Positions 36,656-48,800 of a stretch of 64,000 nt of DNA are shown piece after piece; position 1 is the first letter of the stretch; each line of letters begins with the position of its first letter. Source of the stretch: Dillenia suffruticosa (Eukaryota; Streptophyta; Magnoliopsida; Dilleniales; Dilleniaceae). The translations under genes were made by a program, and so were the position numbers. The notes under the pieces were generated by a model. That model had not been told where the DNA came from, ran no database searches, and saw nothing but the letters and a program-made list of their open reading frames with translations. The stretch spans positions 250,501 through 314,500 of the forward strand of contig JAVTVX010000030.1 of the NCBI GenBank assembly GCA_033439265.1. Direction: 5' to 3'.

Positions 36656-38368
36656 TAATATAAAAAAAATGATAACAAGTTTGATATTTGAGAAAAATAA
36701 ATTTCTTGGCAAAAGTTCGTTTCTCATGAAGTTATTGAGGACATTTTTTTTAATAAATTATCAAAATCTGGTCATCATTTCAATCTAATGCAAGTTAGAC
36801 TAGACTTTTATGAGATAAAATTTTATCGATATCTATTTTTGTCATATATAAAATTTGAATCTAAAATCTAGGTTAATTGATATTAGTGTTTAGTTACTGA
36901 ATCAACTAAATATCGGTGAAGTTATCATGGATATCGAAAGCTTTGTAGTAATGGATTTGCGCTGATGATATTAGTTGTAACGTTGCCAGAAGAGGATCTT
37001 GTGCCCAGAGGGAGTAGCAACTCTATCATCCCTTGCTTTCCCTTTTCATGAAAAAAAAAAAGAAAAGAAAAAAAATAAAAGGGGTGATGGACATGGATGC
37101 GATAGTGTTGTCTCATATGTATGGAACGCTCTTTGTTGGGAGACCTATCCTTCAAAAAGGAGTCACTGTAGCGATTGGTCAGGATTAATTGGGAAGAAAT
37201 CCTGAATTCTGAACGGTGTCTGAGACATGGTACCATAAAAAAAAAAAAAAAAAAAAAAGTGCTGCCTCATATGGGCTGGGCAGGGGTTGGGTGGGGGAGT
37301 TTAAATTGTGCCCACAGCAAAACAATGTGTTGCAGTAACATTTTTTGTTTTTTTCACTTTCTCAGAGAGAGAAAACCCTCCAAAAATTGGCGTATGCCGC
37401 TTTATGCGACGAGCACACGGTATACGTGATGGAAAGGGAGGATGGAGCCTGCCTAAAATTCCCCACTCGACATGACTCAACTCCAAGAATAAGGTACGGC
37501 ATGCATGATCCATTTCCCTCTGCAGTGTTTTTATTTTGTTTTGTTTTATATTGTTTTTATTTTTTGTGGAGAGTGCAAAAGCCCTTCAACTTGTTCAATG
37601 TCATGGGACGAGGGATTGCTCCCTTCACCTCCACCTCCACCTCAACCATAACCATTATTATCATGTCATTTGGTATCGTTCCAAATTGCTTGCGATTTAA
37701 AGAATTCTTCGGTTATCTTCAAGAGAATAATTTAATGATACAAACCTCATTTCCAACGGTTCAAATCATTATACAAAAAAAAAAAAAAAAGAGATCCCCA
37801 GTCGGATACAATTCTCAAACTCTGAATATTTGTCATTCCGGATCATCAAATAATTCTGTTTAAAAATGGGGAGTTTGGGGTTGCAAGATGACACGATTTC
37901 ACACTTGGCCGTGGATTGGGTTTCGGTTTGGATACCCATAGATTTTACTAAATCACAATAAAATAAAGCAACGTCAGATTTTCAGAGAATTCTTTTCTCT
38001 TTTCTCTTCTTTCTCATGTTATTGAACTTGATAAGTGTGCTATAGAGATCCACCGCCGATTGATTTATTTATCAATCTCTTCCTTTTTCTTTCTCTCAAT
38101 TGATTTTACACACATTCTCTTTTGTCTTTTCTGTTCCCGATGTTTTCTCTCGTATCTCTTACAATGTTTTCTTGATTTCTTTTGGTGGCCAAGAACTGCT
38201 CTCTCTCATCTCTCATCTCTCATCTCTCTTGTCTCTATTTCTTCTCGATTTAGTCTCTTATTTTCTTTGTCTCTTCACGTGAAGATAAAGAGAGAAATCC
38301 TTTTGTTTCTACTCCTTTCTTTCTTTTCTCAACAATGAAAAAGAAAGAAAGATACTCTGGAGGGGGAG

Positions 38369-38369
<1 letters not shown>

Positions 38370-38428
<59 letters not shown>
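38370..38428. repeat. GA microsatellite
   Basis: Perfect (GA)29 tract, preceded by a G-rich purine run. Confidence 0.95.
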
Positions 38429-38430
<2 letters not shown>

Positions 38431-38829
38431 CATCTTATTGGATTGGGAGTACGGGAGGCTCAAGTGGGTTGGTGACCTAAAGTTAAATTTTAATATAAGA
38501 CTTTTATTTATTCAAAAAAATCAATGTAAATTATATTTAAAATTTATTTTTCTAGATATTGATTTGAGATGCAAAGTTACCAAATATTTTTTTAGAAAAG
38601 TGATTGATTAAGTGATAATTGGATAGGGACATTAAATTAGGAAACATAAATTGAACCCACCCACCGGAGGCAAAAATTTGTAATTTCATTCTGTAGGTTA
38701 TTTATGCCCGTAGTGGAGGTATTTTGGTAAGAGTGAAATAATGGGGTAACTCCCATTATTAATTACCAACATTAACCATGTATTATGATAACTCCCAAAA
38801 TTAACCCTAATGGTTATTATTCTTTTGAT

Positions 38830-41640
38830 GGAATGTGAGCATTCTTTCCTTCCGGAGTGGACAGCAGGCATGGGGCAACAATGAGAAAAAGGAGGCTAGG
38901 ATTTTACACATGCTCTAGAGAGAGAAACGAAAAAGAGGGATGGAGATTTTCGCGTAGGAAAATCTCCTATCGTCAAACGAATCACCGGACATGAGGGTTG
39001 CGGCATTGTAACACTGTGGTGGTGATTCGACTAACCTTGTGATCACCATCCCGACCGCAAAATCGGATTAAGGGACGTGCCACTTGATTGACTTTGAAGA
39101 TCCTACGTATTGAGATACCCTATACCCGATCTAATTTATTTTCCAAAAATTATTGTATGCTTCCACTGTGCATGAAAACCCTAAAATTTCAACATTGATA
39201 TCAGAGCAGATTGGATTAAGAAAAATAATTTTTCGGATTTGATTTTTCGGGTATAAAAATATAGGATATAAAATTTTGGGGTCCGAATCACGGATGAGTT
39301 TCGTGAATTCGAGAATACCGAAGAAATACCCATGACTCAGGGATTACAAATATATTTTTTGTTTAATTTTTCGAGCATGTTTGGGCCATGAAAAGTCCGG
39401 TCGAAGTTTGCGACCGTACGGACATAAAAACCATAGATCTGTGGCTTTAGAGGGTGGATCCATGCATGAAAATGTTATAAGAGTGTTCCTTGCATCTAGA
39501 TTTACAGTTTTATGTCTTTTATTGTGTGTTTTGAGTGCCAAAAACTGGGATTTCCGAATGGCCGCGGAGGGCCACGACTGGGGTGGTTGATTTCCACTAT
39601 TTTTGGGATTGAATCCTCCTAAAATCGAGTGTAGAATGTTTGGAGGATGCCCACAAATTTTTTCCAGTCGAAAAATGCAAGAAAAAACAGCCGGATTCGT
39701 GTTTTCCAGATACCGGGTCGAAATACCCGTTGCAAGACCCGTCGGGCGAAGAAGAACCGGCCCAGACCTGCGGGCGCATGACACGCACTCACCAGAAGGA
39801 GCGTCTGGCAGGCGCGTGAAGCAGGGCAGGCAGCATTCGGGTCGGACCCTAACCTGGTCCGACCCGCAAACCGACCTGACCGGGTCGGACCGGATCCGTT
39901 GACCAGGCGGTCGGGTCAACCCTGACCCATTGACCTACCCAGTCTGACGCCCGGCTCAACACGGCTCAGAGCGTGGTGGAGGCGCGTGGTGGTGCATGGA
40001 ACGCACCGCCGGCGAGCAGCGGCGCGTGAGAACCCTGGGCGGCGCGAGAGGTCGCTTAAAATTGAATTTTTTCAATTTTTTGGGGGTCTTATATCCATAA
40101 ATGTGACTTTTTGTGGGTTTTTTGTATGCCAAATCAAAGTCTAAATGGTAAGATGCGATTCCGAGTTGTAGTGTATGGTGTCCGTTGTCTGTACTCAAGT
40201 CATTTTAGTTTTGATGATTTGTAGGGCATACAAAAATGTGATAATAAGTATCTCCAAGTCACAAATATTTCTCTTAATGTGTTAAGAACTGTCGTATTAA
40301 ATTTTTGCAAGGAGAGTAAACTGAATGATGTGATCTGCGAGATTTTATCAGTAGATTCAGTTTATTCTCGAGAGGCAAAATGTAACGGGAATCTGAGGCA
40401 AGAGATGATGGGCCCCAGGATGGGCACCGCGTCTCAGGGTATACGAGATAAAGGGACCTATCGTGCATTGTAGAAAATAATTGTCAAGTTAGGGCAATAC
40501 TTATCAGTGGCATGCACGATTACTAAATCTCATTCTACGAGTCATATCCTATGGAAATGTCGGTTCGTCTTGTCCCATAAGAGCATTGTGTTGCTCTCGG
40601 TTCGTCTTGTCCCATAAGAGCATTGTGTTGCTATTTTCCGCTCCTAATGTGAGGATGCAAAAGAAAATGACTAATCATATAATGAGGCAAATGTCAAATA
40701 TGATCACCGAGTTAAGATATACGGATAAGCAAATTTCGGATGGAATTTAGGTACTGGATATGATCCAGTTTTTACCTGATTCATGGGAAACCGTGAAATC
40801 CTATCTCACATTTGACGAAAGTATTTATACTTTCGTTGACGTGAATACGTATTGTGAGCTCGATGAGGAGCACTTAGGGGCGAGTAGGCCACACTTGAGT
40901 CATGCTAATTCAGAGGAGTCGAGTAAGAACTTCCCCGGCGTTAAACCAATAGTATAAACATATGAACGAAACTCGAGATCCGGGTAATAAAAATCATCCG
41001 AGAAAACCGACAACGAGGTACAAGAACGCAAGAATAAGGAACTTGATTAGACCAATGTAAATTGCTACGTTTGATGTAGTTTTGGTCATTTCACTCGTGA
41101 GTGTGACGAGCAGAAATTAATATCCTTTTTATTTACGTGCTTTGAGATTTGTCTCATTCACAATAATACTCGCTGATTTCTCTCCTTTGAAATCAGAAGC
41201 AACCGACCACGTAACTCGAGACAGGAGTGCATAAATATAGTTCCGTCAGGTGAATCCTTAAGCTTGGAGGATTTACGTTAAGGACAGAGCATTTGTCGTT
41301 GTCAGATGGAATGACATTTGCCATGACGTTCTTAATAATGTAGATATTCGACGGATCTATAATTTAGTATCTCGTCTAAAATTGACTAGGATATGCGTAA
41401 AATTATTTTTTTTTTTAATACGACAATTTTCTGAATTGTTCTGGTTTTAATCCATGATAGATTATATGCACAGGGTGCTACTCCTTTTAATGGTTTTTTA
41501 TCGTTTTACTATTGTCTTTACATCTGATTGCGTAGATGATGATATAAGTGAATGACATAGTAGACTTGTACACATAAGGTAAGAGATGATGAATCGGTTA
41601 GTAGCGAAAGATTTATTAGACCCGCTAACTAGATTCGAGT
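38830..41640 (+). mobile_element. Copia-type LTR retrotransposon fossil, partial
   Basis: An LTR-like segment ends in CA at 39194, directly followed by TTGATATCAGAGCAG, a primer-binding site for initiator Met-tRNA. Next come a long GC-rich leader (39600-40050), gag-like sequence (about 40100-41000) and the start of a Copia protease region (ATDHVTRD near 41195-41220). Integrase, RT and a right LTR were not found, so only the left part remains. The frame is broken many times; clearly old. It stops where the truncated trihelix gene begins. Confidence 0.65.
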
Positions 41641-41667
41641 TACCGTATGTGAATTTTGCCTAACCGG

Positions 41668-42392
41668 TGCCGCCATAAGATGGAGAAGCTCCGCAAACGA
41701 TACCGCACCAAACTCCGACGCGCTCTCTCTTTCCCCAATAACCGTTTCACCTCCGCTTGGGTCCATTTCAACCGCATGGACTCCATGGAAAAAGGCCTTA
41801 ACGCCGTCCCACCCTTCCTCATTCCTCTTCGACCCCTTTCTCTGCTAGATCTGTAGATTCCGACTCCGGCGAAGATGATGACGATGACGATGACGAAGAT
41901 CTATACAATTACGGAGGAATTAGAAATTCTCGCAATAGAACTAACACCCGCAGCAACGGGATCAGCACTGGAAGCGGAATTCGGCTGCGTGTTCCCGGAT
42001 CTTCAGGTCCCTCTACTCCTATGCCGGGAACAACAGCCTACCGATCTTCAACGATGTACGGGAGGAGCAAGGAAAGCAGCCCTAATTCCAGACTGAGTTT
42101 CGGATTTAGGGTATTGAAGGATAATCACCATCGCACAACGGGGAAGAGAGAGAGAGGAGAGGATACAATGTCGGAGATGGCGGCGGCAATTAAGATGTCG
42201 GAGATGGAAGTGACGAAGATGGAGATGGCGCGGGAGATAGAGAAGATGCGAATGGAGACGGAAACGAAGAGGACTGACATGATTCTCGAGTCCCAACAAC
42301 GGATTGTGGATGCATTTGCAAAAGGGTTGTCGGAGAGGAAGAAAGCTAAGAAAATGCCATCGCCCGAGTCTTGGACAGAGTGCCCTACATAG
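41668..42392 (+). pseudogene. 5'-truncated trihelix transcription factor gene
   Basis: Trihelix (Myb/SANT-like) factors of this group bind DNA with an N-terminal trihelix domain and have a C-terminal helical part. Homology begins abruptly at CRHKMEKLRKRYRTKLRRA (41668), which is the end of the trihelix domain. WVHFNRMDSMEKG follows, then a frameshift of one or two bases near 41800-41825. In the second frame come DSDSGEDDDDDDDEDLYNYG, RLRVPGSSGPSTPMPG, MSEMAAAIKMSEMEV, and MILESQQRIVDAFAKGLSER before the stop at 42390-42392. The layout matches the Arabidopsis At2g44730 type. The N-terminal half, including the start and most of the DNA-binding domain, is absent from the preceding kilobases, where Copia remains lie. 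With that loss and the shift the locus is probably dead, though the second frame alone could still be expressed from an internal ATG. Confidence 0.8.
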
Positions 42393-45019
42393 CATTTTAG
42401 TTGCATAACGAGCTTAATTTGTAGATTGTCTCCTCTGCTCTTAAACACTTCGCTCACAATCAGCTTTTTGGAAAAGTCGATGTTTTCAATCTCAGCAAAT
42501 ATGTAAGTTTACTAAAGTAGCTAAAATTTCATGCTCATAATCAGCATTTTTGTTTTTATTTCATGCTCTTGTTCTTAAATAGGTCTCTGATAGAAAAGCT
42601 CAAGTTTTGATGACTTAGTCCCCTCTTTTGGAATGCTAATGAATGTATTCACTTGACTTGCTACTTGGTTCGGTAGAACTACGCTATTGATGTTTATTTG
42701 AACCAAGTTCATGTGGGTTTAATTGCATATGGCTATCTACCTAAAGCTCAGAGTTGCGGAGTTTTGTTCATTTGGGGTTGATTGCATCTTTAGTCTGTTT
42801 CTGAAAATGTAGAGAAAATGAGGTTTTGCTTCTATGAGTATTGCCTGTGGTTGGTTACTTTCCTTCCCCGGTAGTCTCAAGGGCAATATTAACGTGGAGA
42901 CTTTATTTTATGATTTTCATGTCTAGCAGCTTCTCAAGCCTATTTTGGTTAATCTTTTATTTTATCTTCATGGGTTACTTGAGTGGGTTGAAGAATAAGA
43001 AGCTCATGCTTGGAGGATGTGAGAAGTGTATTCAGTTTGTAGATTCTAGTATCAAGTACTTCTCGTGGTGCAAGCGGGGGTGTTTATCCTTGAGATTTGG
43101 TGCATAGGCTTTCCAGCTTGAATACTTTGTTCTTGCAGCAGAACATCATCAGAGCCTAAAGACAGGAAAATCCTAGTTGCTTTTGAACTTTCCTGAACAT
43201 TGTCTACTCTAGATTGAGCGAGGGAATTTTTTCTGGTATGACCCTATTCTTAGGGTAGTGGGTGATAGATCGGTAAAGTAATCATTATCCTTATCTGTGT
43301 TAGTGCTGACATTAACTAGTGAGCACCTTTTACCCGACTATAATTTAAATATGTATATTTTTTATATAGATAGTTTACCTTGTATAATTATTTATTTAAA
43401 TAGCTAATATTTTGTTTACATTATATATATTTAATATGAGCTGGTTCATAACAAATATCTTATCAAAAATAGATAAGAGTGAGAGGGTTTGTCACAGATG
43501 TCATGGCTACCTAGAGCCTTCCAAATCCCTTTTCTGTGTCTTGGCAGATCTCAAACATCACACGAGGAAGAGGACCAACAGTGGTGCGAGGAGCTACTAA
43601 GATAGATATGACGGAGAAGAGGCGGGAGTACCCTGAGTACAAAGGTTGTGGGCACGATTGAATTGTCAACAAGCTGGAGGGGCTATTGATGAACTATTCT
43701 GGGGAACAAAGTCTATGGCGGTGGCCAGAGTGTGCAGTGAGGATCGATGCTAGTCGATCATTACAATGGCGACATGCAAATTTTTGAGGTACTCGAGGTG
43801 GGGGATGCCCCTTTCCCCTTCTATTCATGTAATAACTTTATAAATTTTACGTGCTATGGATACAGAGAAAAGGGTTTAAGCATTTAATTTTTTTTTTTTA
43901 ATAACACACCCTTTTTCCCTGGATAACAAACGCTATCCAGATGGTCAAACTATCATGTTTGTCTCAACAGAATAAATCTAGAAATCCACGACCCGTTTCT
44001 TAACACAAGAAAGATGGAATACTACATTAGCAATCAACAAACGTAGTTGCAGATGGATAAGGGGATAGATGGCTGTACATTTACCATTCGAGGATTATTG
44101 AAACATGTACCCTACAATCTTATTGACTTGGTCTTATAAACATGTAATTGTATATGATAATTTATGTCAGTGTAGTATCATTAATTTCAATTAAATTTAA
44201 TGCATTTAGTTTTTTAATTCATTTAACATTTTAGTATTTTTAATTACCACCCACCCCACAGTATGACACCGGATTTCATATTGCTTTCATTTTTCTGGAC
44301 AATATGCCATAAAAGAATTTAAATTATTTTAATTTAAATTATTTTCATAAAATATATCTCCCAAAAATATTTTCTTTCATTACATATCATAAAATTAGGA
44401 GAAAATTTTAATTTTTTGGGCAAAATCCCAGTTGGAGAGTTTCCAGTGGCCTGAAAAGTGACGATTGCAATTAAGTGCGGCAATTACTAAGAGTACGATA
44501 GGAGTGTCACTGGGTGAGTCCCTTTGAATTTCGAGCTTAGAATGTGGGTCGGTCCTTTTTTTTTTTTTTTTTTTTCCCCTCGTTTTCAAAATTCAAATTA
44601 AAGATTATGATAAGAGAAGTTTAGTGCCTTACCATTAAATCAATACGTTTTTGGTAATGTGGATCACTTTTATGAAGACGAAAATGGCCGAGTTGGCTGT
44701 TTTGAGGTTGCAGAAGTAACAACACTGCTTTGAGAGCCTTTGTGCTCCGGCATCTTGAAGGATTTCTCTGATGTGTAAATCTTCATGGCTTTCTATGTCC
44801 GTATCCATTTTATGTCCGTTGCAGTTCGGCCCTTTCAATTTGTGGCATTGATATCCGAGGTTTGTGCAGCGGGGGTTGCTTTCAGTCACTATTAGTTTAA
44901 TGATCTGCATGTTCAAAGGAGTACATAACATACCATGTGAGTGGCAGACTATACTAATTTGTGTTAACACTGCAGGTTAAAGACACATGCACAGCTAAGA
45001 AAAGATTAAGAGAAGCAGC
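42393..45019. other. Spacer after the trihelix remnant
   Basis: Probable former 3' UTR to about 42650, then AT-rich sequence. Around 43560-43790 a short GC-richer patch reads RGRGPTVVRGATKIDM, faintly like CACTA-type transposase flanks. At 44635-44970 the minus strand holds a 111-codon frame with several Cys that I cannot assign. Neither is strong enough to call. Confidence 0.4.
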
Positions 45020-45034
45020 TGACCACAGTGGTTC
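45020..45034. repeat. Left target-site duplication of RTE copy 2
   Basis: TGACCACAGTGGTTC here and TGACCAAAGTGATTC at 52759-52773 match at 13 of 15 bases and flank the composite element exactly. Confidence 0.65.
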
Positions 45035-45399
45035 GATTTCTCTCTCTCTCTCTCACTCTCACTCTCGCCCCCCTCTGCGTTCCCTGTCCCTTGCTTGCGC
45101 TCCACTCCACAACGATCGCTCGAGCAGCTCTCTCACGCTGCTCGATCAGGTTAAGTATTCTCGATCCCATCATCCCCCCTCCCTCCCTCTTTCCCCCCTC
45201 TCTCCCTCCCTCTCCCTATCTCTCTCTCTCCAAAGCTCCCTCTTTCTACAGCCCTAGAAACCTTAGAAACCCACCCTCTTACGACCTCCGACGTCCAAAG
45301 TCCCACCATCCGCAGATATCTCCCTCCCTCTCTCTCTCTCTCTCTCTTTCTCCCCTCCTGCGATCTCTCTCCCCCGCTGTCTCTATCTCCTGCTCCATC

Positions 45400-45560
45400 C
45401 TCCCTTCGATCCAGATCTACCAACCCCCAGATCTACCTTTACCTACACCCAGATCTACCTCCAAAGCTTCTCGTCCCTAGATCTACCCGCTTCCGGCCAC
45501 AGAAACCCCCAGATCTGTACTCAGATCTATCCTCTGCCCCATCCACCTCCCTGCGGCCTA
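45400..45560 (+). repeat. AGATCTAC motif cluster in the RTE leader
   Basis: About eight copies of (C)AGATCTAC(C/G), spaced 10-35 bases, in C-rich sequence. A matching CAGATGTATCTACC lies in the leader of copy 1 near 17128, so the cluster belongs to the element. Confidence 0.7.
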
Positions 45561-45875
45561 GATCTACGCTCTGTAGTTCTTCGCTGACTCGAGGAGAACC
45601 CACACCTTCACCATTCTCTCTGCCTACGAACATAACAATCCTTCCCGCCCCCCACAGCCTACACCGCCACCGCCTGAAACCAGAAACCCATCGGTGCTAA
45701 GCCTTCAGCCTTCAGCCTTCAGCATTTTGTCTATCCCTCTGCCTCTTCCCCTCGACCTCATCTACCAGACCCGCCCACCCCACTATCAGACCTCAGTCGA
45801 AACCATCGAGACTCCCCCTACTGCCTTCTACCCGGTGGGGAATAACAACGTTTACTTCTGTTACTATTATTATTA

Positions 45876-45883
45876 TTTGTAAT
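45876..45883. repeat. Left 8-bp target duplication of the hAT element
   Basis: TTTGTAAT, repeated without mismatch at 49414-49421. Confidence 0.95.
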
Positions 45884-48800
45884 TAGTGAAGTAACCGGGC
45901 CGGGCCGGGGCCGGTTCAAGGTCGGTTCGAGGAACAGCGTGCCGGGCAGGCATCGGTTCCTAGGCCAGTCCGAGCCGTGCTGGGCCGGTTTCCAAATTTT
46001 TCCTTGTGGAACCGGCCCAGCCCGCTAAACCGGAACAGGCGGTTCTCTGCCCGGTTTTTTTTTTTTCTATTGCGTTTTTCTAAATTTTTTTTGTAACTCT
46101 ATTTTTTAATTCCATTTTAATTTTATAACTCTATTTTTTTTAATTTTGTTTTTTTTAATTAACTTTTAATAATTCACTTGTAATTAAAAATTAGAGATAC
46201 AAGATTTTTAGAGTGATTCCACCGAATTCGGTGTACGTCCACTACCAAGCTCATCATTTGGATTTTTAAATCCACTATTTTTTTTACATTATTTTGATAA
46301 TTATATCGTTTTGATTTTTTTTCTATTTAAAATGACTTTTAAACAAAAGAAAAATATTAATATTATTATTATTATTATTATTCTTCTTCTTCTTTAACTT
46401 TTTGTTCATCATCTTCCGAGACTTTGATAATTCCTTGTATTCTTTTTTCTGCATCCTTCCGATCTTTAATGCATATTAAAGTTTTTAAAGTGTCGTCCGT
46501 TAAATTTGTACGTTTTTCGGTTAACACTTGACCACCTGCACTAAAAGCACTTTCAGATGATACTATAGATACCGGAGGGGTTAGTACATCTTTAGCCACT
46601 TGGGCCAAAATTGGATAATACGATGCATTATTTTTCTACCAACATAATATATCATATAAATTTATATTATCAAAACTTTCTAATCTAGGTGTTTGTTTAT
46701 ATAAAAATAATTCATTAAATGATGATGAAGAAATTCTTTGTTTTTTTCCTAACATGTGTAAGGTATTAAATGAAAATGAAGATGATTGAATACTATTACT
46801 ACTACTACTATCTATATTATTAGTATTTAAATGATTAATTTTCTTTTCATATAATTCAAATATTGATTGTAAAGTATGAGATATTTGTTGTTTTAAAAAA
46901 TATAGGTTAATAGACATTTCTGATGGAAAAGCTTGTGCAAAATAATCTATTAACATTTCAGCACCTTTAACCTTAACACGTGGATCTAATGCACTTGCAA
47001 CTAAATATAAAATTGGAATTTTTTTCATAATATTTTAAAATTTTTGTTTTCATTGAAAGAACAATTTCATCAAATCTTTCTTCATTTTCAAATTCATTAA
47101 ATACATAAATAATTTTACAAAGATTTGGTAGCATTAAATGAGTAGTTGGATAATAATATCCAGAAAATAAATTGGTACATAAATAAAAAATTTCCAATAA
47201 TTTTGTAAGTGTAGACGCAAATTCAAAAGCGGTATTATCAATAAAACCATATTCGTAATTTGAATTTGCAAATTCAATTAAAATATTTTGAAAAGAAAGA
47301 ACACCTTGTAACATGTTATATGTTGAATTCCACCTAGTGTCACATTCCATTTTAAATTTTTTATATTTTTTGTTATGTAAAATACATAATTGTCTCATTT
47401 TTTCAGTTTTTACAGCAGAATTTCTTATTTGATAAATTAAATCGCGAATAGGTTGTAAAAATAGTTCTTCTATTGTTAAACCATCCTTAACATATAAATT
47501 AATTATATGACATGCACATCTAACATGAAAAAAAGTTCCATTTAAAATTGTTTTTAAAGAATTTTTTAAACTATTAACCGCAGTAGTATTAGCCGAAACA
47601 TTATCAAAGGAAATAGAAAAAATTCTATCACTTATTCCATAATCATAAATAACATTTGAAATTATTCTAGCTATATATGCACCGGAATGTGGAAATTCCC
47701 AATATTGAAAAGCTAAAATTCTTTTTTGTAAAGACCATGAATTATTTATCCAATGACATGTCACTACAATATAATATTCTTTTTTATACTCACTTTTCCA
47801 ACTATCCGAAATTAATGAAAATTTACATTGACTAGTCATAAATTCTGTAAGTATACCATTTTTTAATTCCTGATATCTATCTAATGATCTCCTCCTACCG
47901 GATTTTTTACTACTTTTTTTATAACCGAGTTGTAAATATTTTTGTACATATTCTTCAAATACAGGATATGCAACCATACTAAGCGGTAATTCTTTTCTTG
48001 CTAACCATTCTATTTGTCTAATTTTTTTTATCCGAATTATATTTAAATGTACCAGTTATATTATCTCCCCCTGTAGAAATTTGTGTTTGTTTTGTTTGTG
48101 ATAATTTATCTGGATGATTATTAATTAAGTGTTTCTTAAGTGTGCTTACCCCCAACCTTTTAAAAATTTATATTTTTGATGACAAATTTTACAAATTGTT
48201 TTTTGTTCATCATTTTTTCTTTAAAAAAATGTCCATATATTAAAATCATTTTTTTTAGTTTGTGTTGAGTTAGATTCAGTGTTACTAGATTCAGTTTCTT
48301 CCAAAAAAGTTTCAATATCTATATGATCGGGAATTTAAAAAAATGGAGGAAGAGGAGATTGTTGAGAAGATTGTGAAGAGTGTGTTCCGGCCATTTTATA
48401 AAAAAAATTAAGATTAAAATTTTTAAAATAATATATACGATAAAATTTTTTAAAAGAAATTTAAGATTAAATTTTTTAAAAAGATAATGCAAATGTAATG
48501 CAAATGCAAAAAAATAAATATGCAAAAAATTTAAATGTACCGATTTGACGAATATCGCAGTTGTTTTTCGTAAAATCTTGAATGAACTCCCAACCTTAAA
48601 ATCTTCTCAAATCTTGATTAATGTAGATAATGGGGTATAAGGTGATGAAATGGTGTAAATTTTGATGGAAATGGTGTAAAATTTGATGGAAATGGTATAA
48701 AAAATGGTGTAAGTAATGTGGTATAAGAGAATAAAAATGGTGTAGAAATTGGTGGAAATGTAAATAATTGTGGAAATATAGATAATGGAGAAAATGAAAA

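Larger units (their letters stand above)
32427..38829. other. Gene-poor spacer after the RRM gene
   Basis: The first few hundred bases are the 3' UTR of the RRM gene. Beyond, the sequence is AT-rich with simple repeats: AT at 33200-33224, A-runs at 37060 and 37239, GA at 38370-38428. One inverted copy of the 160-bp repeat lies at 36480-36655. Several open frames of 60-170 codons lack domain signatures and composition typical of genes. Confidence 0.5.

Noticed and set aside
37345-37863. Plus-strand frame of 172 codons
   Set aside because: It runs through A- and T-rich low-complexity sequence with a Lys tract from an A-run; no domain seen.
43560-43790. GC-richer patch reading RGRGPT, faintly like CACTA-type coding sequence
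   Set aside because: Too short, no conserved transposase block and no element ends.
44635-44970. Minus-strand frame of 111 codons with several Cys
   Set aside because: No domain recognised and no promoter or splice context; kept only as part of the spacer description.
45028-45480. Pro/Ser/Leu-rich frame of 150 codons
   Set aside because: Lies in the CT- and C-rich leader of RTE copy 2 and is a product of low complexity.
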